The notes under the pieces: model-generated
Seen by the model: only the letters and a program-made list of their open reading frames with translations
Told to the model about the DNA's origin: nothing
The model's database searches: none
Assembly (NCBI GenBank): GCA_007120615.1
Contig: SKNI01000420.1
Location: forward strand, 1 to 14,069
From: Myxococcales bacterium
GTDB taxonomy: Bacteria; Myxococcota_A; Bradymonadia; Bradymonadales; Bradymonadaceae
Direction: 5' to 3'
Length of the DNA: 14,069 nucleotides
Shown here: positions 13,539 to 14,069 of the stretch, in pieces
How positions within the stretch are numbered: position 1 is the stretch's first letter
How the letters are laid out: the number at the start of each line of letters is the position of its first letter
Position numbers and translations under genes: made by a program

Positions 13539-14069
13539 ATGTTCAAGTGGTTTTGTCGGTTGATATTCAAGATCAACGGCTGGGAGTCGGTCGGTGAGGA
13601 GCTCGTCAAACACAGACGATGCATCGTGGTGGCGGCGCCCCATACGTCGAATTGGGATCTGATCTATATGCTGGCGACCTTCGATATCGTGGGCCTCCCG
13701 GTGAAGTTTACCATCAAGCGATCGTGGATGCGTTTTCCCCTCAATTTATTGATCGAACCGGTCGGCGGACTGGGCATCGATCGTCGACCTCGAGAGGAGA
13801 CCGGTGAGCGCCCGAGCATGGTGGAGGCCATGATTTCGCTCTTTGATGAGCGCGAGGGAGATCTGGCGCTGGCGATCACTCCCGAGGGAACTCGAAGCCT
13901 TCGGACCCGCTGGAAGAGTGGCTTTTATCACGTCGCGAAGGGAGCAGACCTGCCGATTTTGCTCGGGTTTTTGGACTACGAGAAGAAGCAGGCCGGAGTG
14001 GGAAAGATCATCTATCCCAGCGGTGATTACGAAGCGGATATGCGGGAGATCATGGACTTCTATAAGGAC
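13539..14069 (+). CDS. PlsC-like 1-acyl-glycerol-phosphate acyltransferase family protein (partial, 3' end beyond window)
   Basis: This open frame begins at the ATG at 13539, has an in-frame TAG two codons upstream, and is still open after 177 codons at the window edge. The acyltransferase signature is clear: HTSNWD (the catalytic HX4D) at about 34-39 within APHTSNWDLIYML. A second block follows, EPVGGLGIDR at about 72-81, and ITPEGTRS at about 112-119 (the EGTRS-type acceptor motif), then GFYHVAKGADLPILL. Family members transfer acyl chains to lysophosphatidic acid or related lysolipids at the cytoplasmic face of the membrane. The short N terminus and the GLGIDR block resemble the small PlsC-like subfamily whose exact substrate is often undetermined. 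I see no strong SD before the ATG. It lies directly after the 42-bp repeat array. Confidence 0.9.
   Translation, partial: MFKWFCRLIFKINGWESVGEELVKHRRCIVVAAPHTSNWDLIYMLATFDIVGLPVKFTIKRSWMRFPLNLLIEPVGGLGIDRRPREETGERPSMVEAMISLFDEREGDLALAITPEGTRSLRTRWKSGFYHVAKGADLPILLGFLDYEKKQAGVGKIIYPSGDYEADMREIMDFYKD

Overview
The window reads as a stretch of chromosome from a Gram-negative, GC-rich bacterium. It carries two probable lipoproteins, Sec signal peptides and a periplasm-facing thiol-disulfide reductase. Housekeeping genes (transketolase, YaaA, a PlsC-type acyltransferase) sit beside a REP-associated transposase-like gene whose closest relatives, as far as I remember, are in Planctomycetes and Myxococcota-like genomes. 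A deltaproteobacterial or Myxococcota-type host is plausible, but this is inference: there is no rRNA or other phylogenetic marker here.

Left end (1-1366): a tandem-domain IS200/Y1-type (RAYT-like) gene on the minus strand. Five copies of a REP-like palindrome surround it, three at its 3' side in one orientation and two at its 5' side in the opposite one. Two of the 3' copies are read through as the protein's C-terminal tail.

1367-6218 (all minus strand): a probable transcription unit in the order ArsR-rhodanese regulator, ScsB/DsbD-type reductase fused to thioredoxin, SoxB-like 5'-nucleotidase-family lipoprotein. The first two genes overlap by the four bases ATGA. A sigma70-like promoter, an inverted repeat at its start-point region, and an unusual block of overlapping CTTAAGG palindromes lie upstream. 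Together the three resemble the regulator / thiol-transporter / SoxB-fold parts of sulfur-oxidation loci, without the other sox genes.

6219-7541: a minus-strand vanadium haloperoxidase / PAP2-family lipoprotein. It is divergent from yaaA (7708-8484), which is followed by transketolase (8595-10601). A strong hairpin lies in the leader before an FAD/NAD(P)-binding oxidoreductase (10729-11913). That gene converges, 15 bp apart, on a minus-strand exported or membrane protein of unknown function (11929-12621).

12622-13538: about 0.9 kb with no credible gene. It holds two GC-rich hairpins and a degenerate 42-bp-period minisatellite present in two opposed orientations. At 13539 a plus-strand PlsC-like acyltransferase starts and runs off the end of the window.

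Most worth following up: the RAYT/REP unit, the 42-bp inverted minisatellite, and the ArsR-rhodanese / DsbD / SoxB-like cluster.
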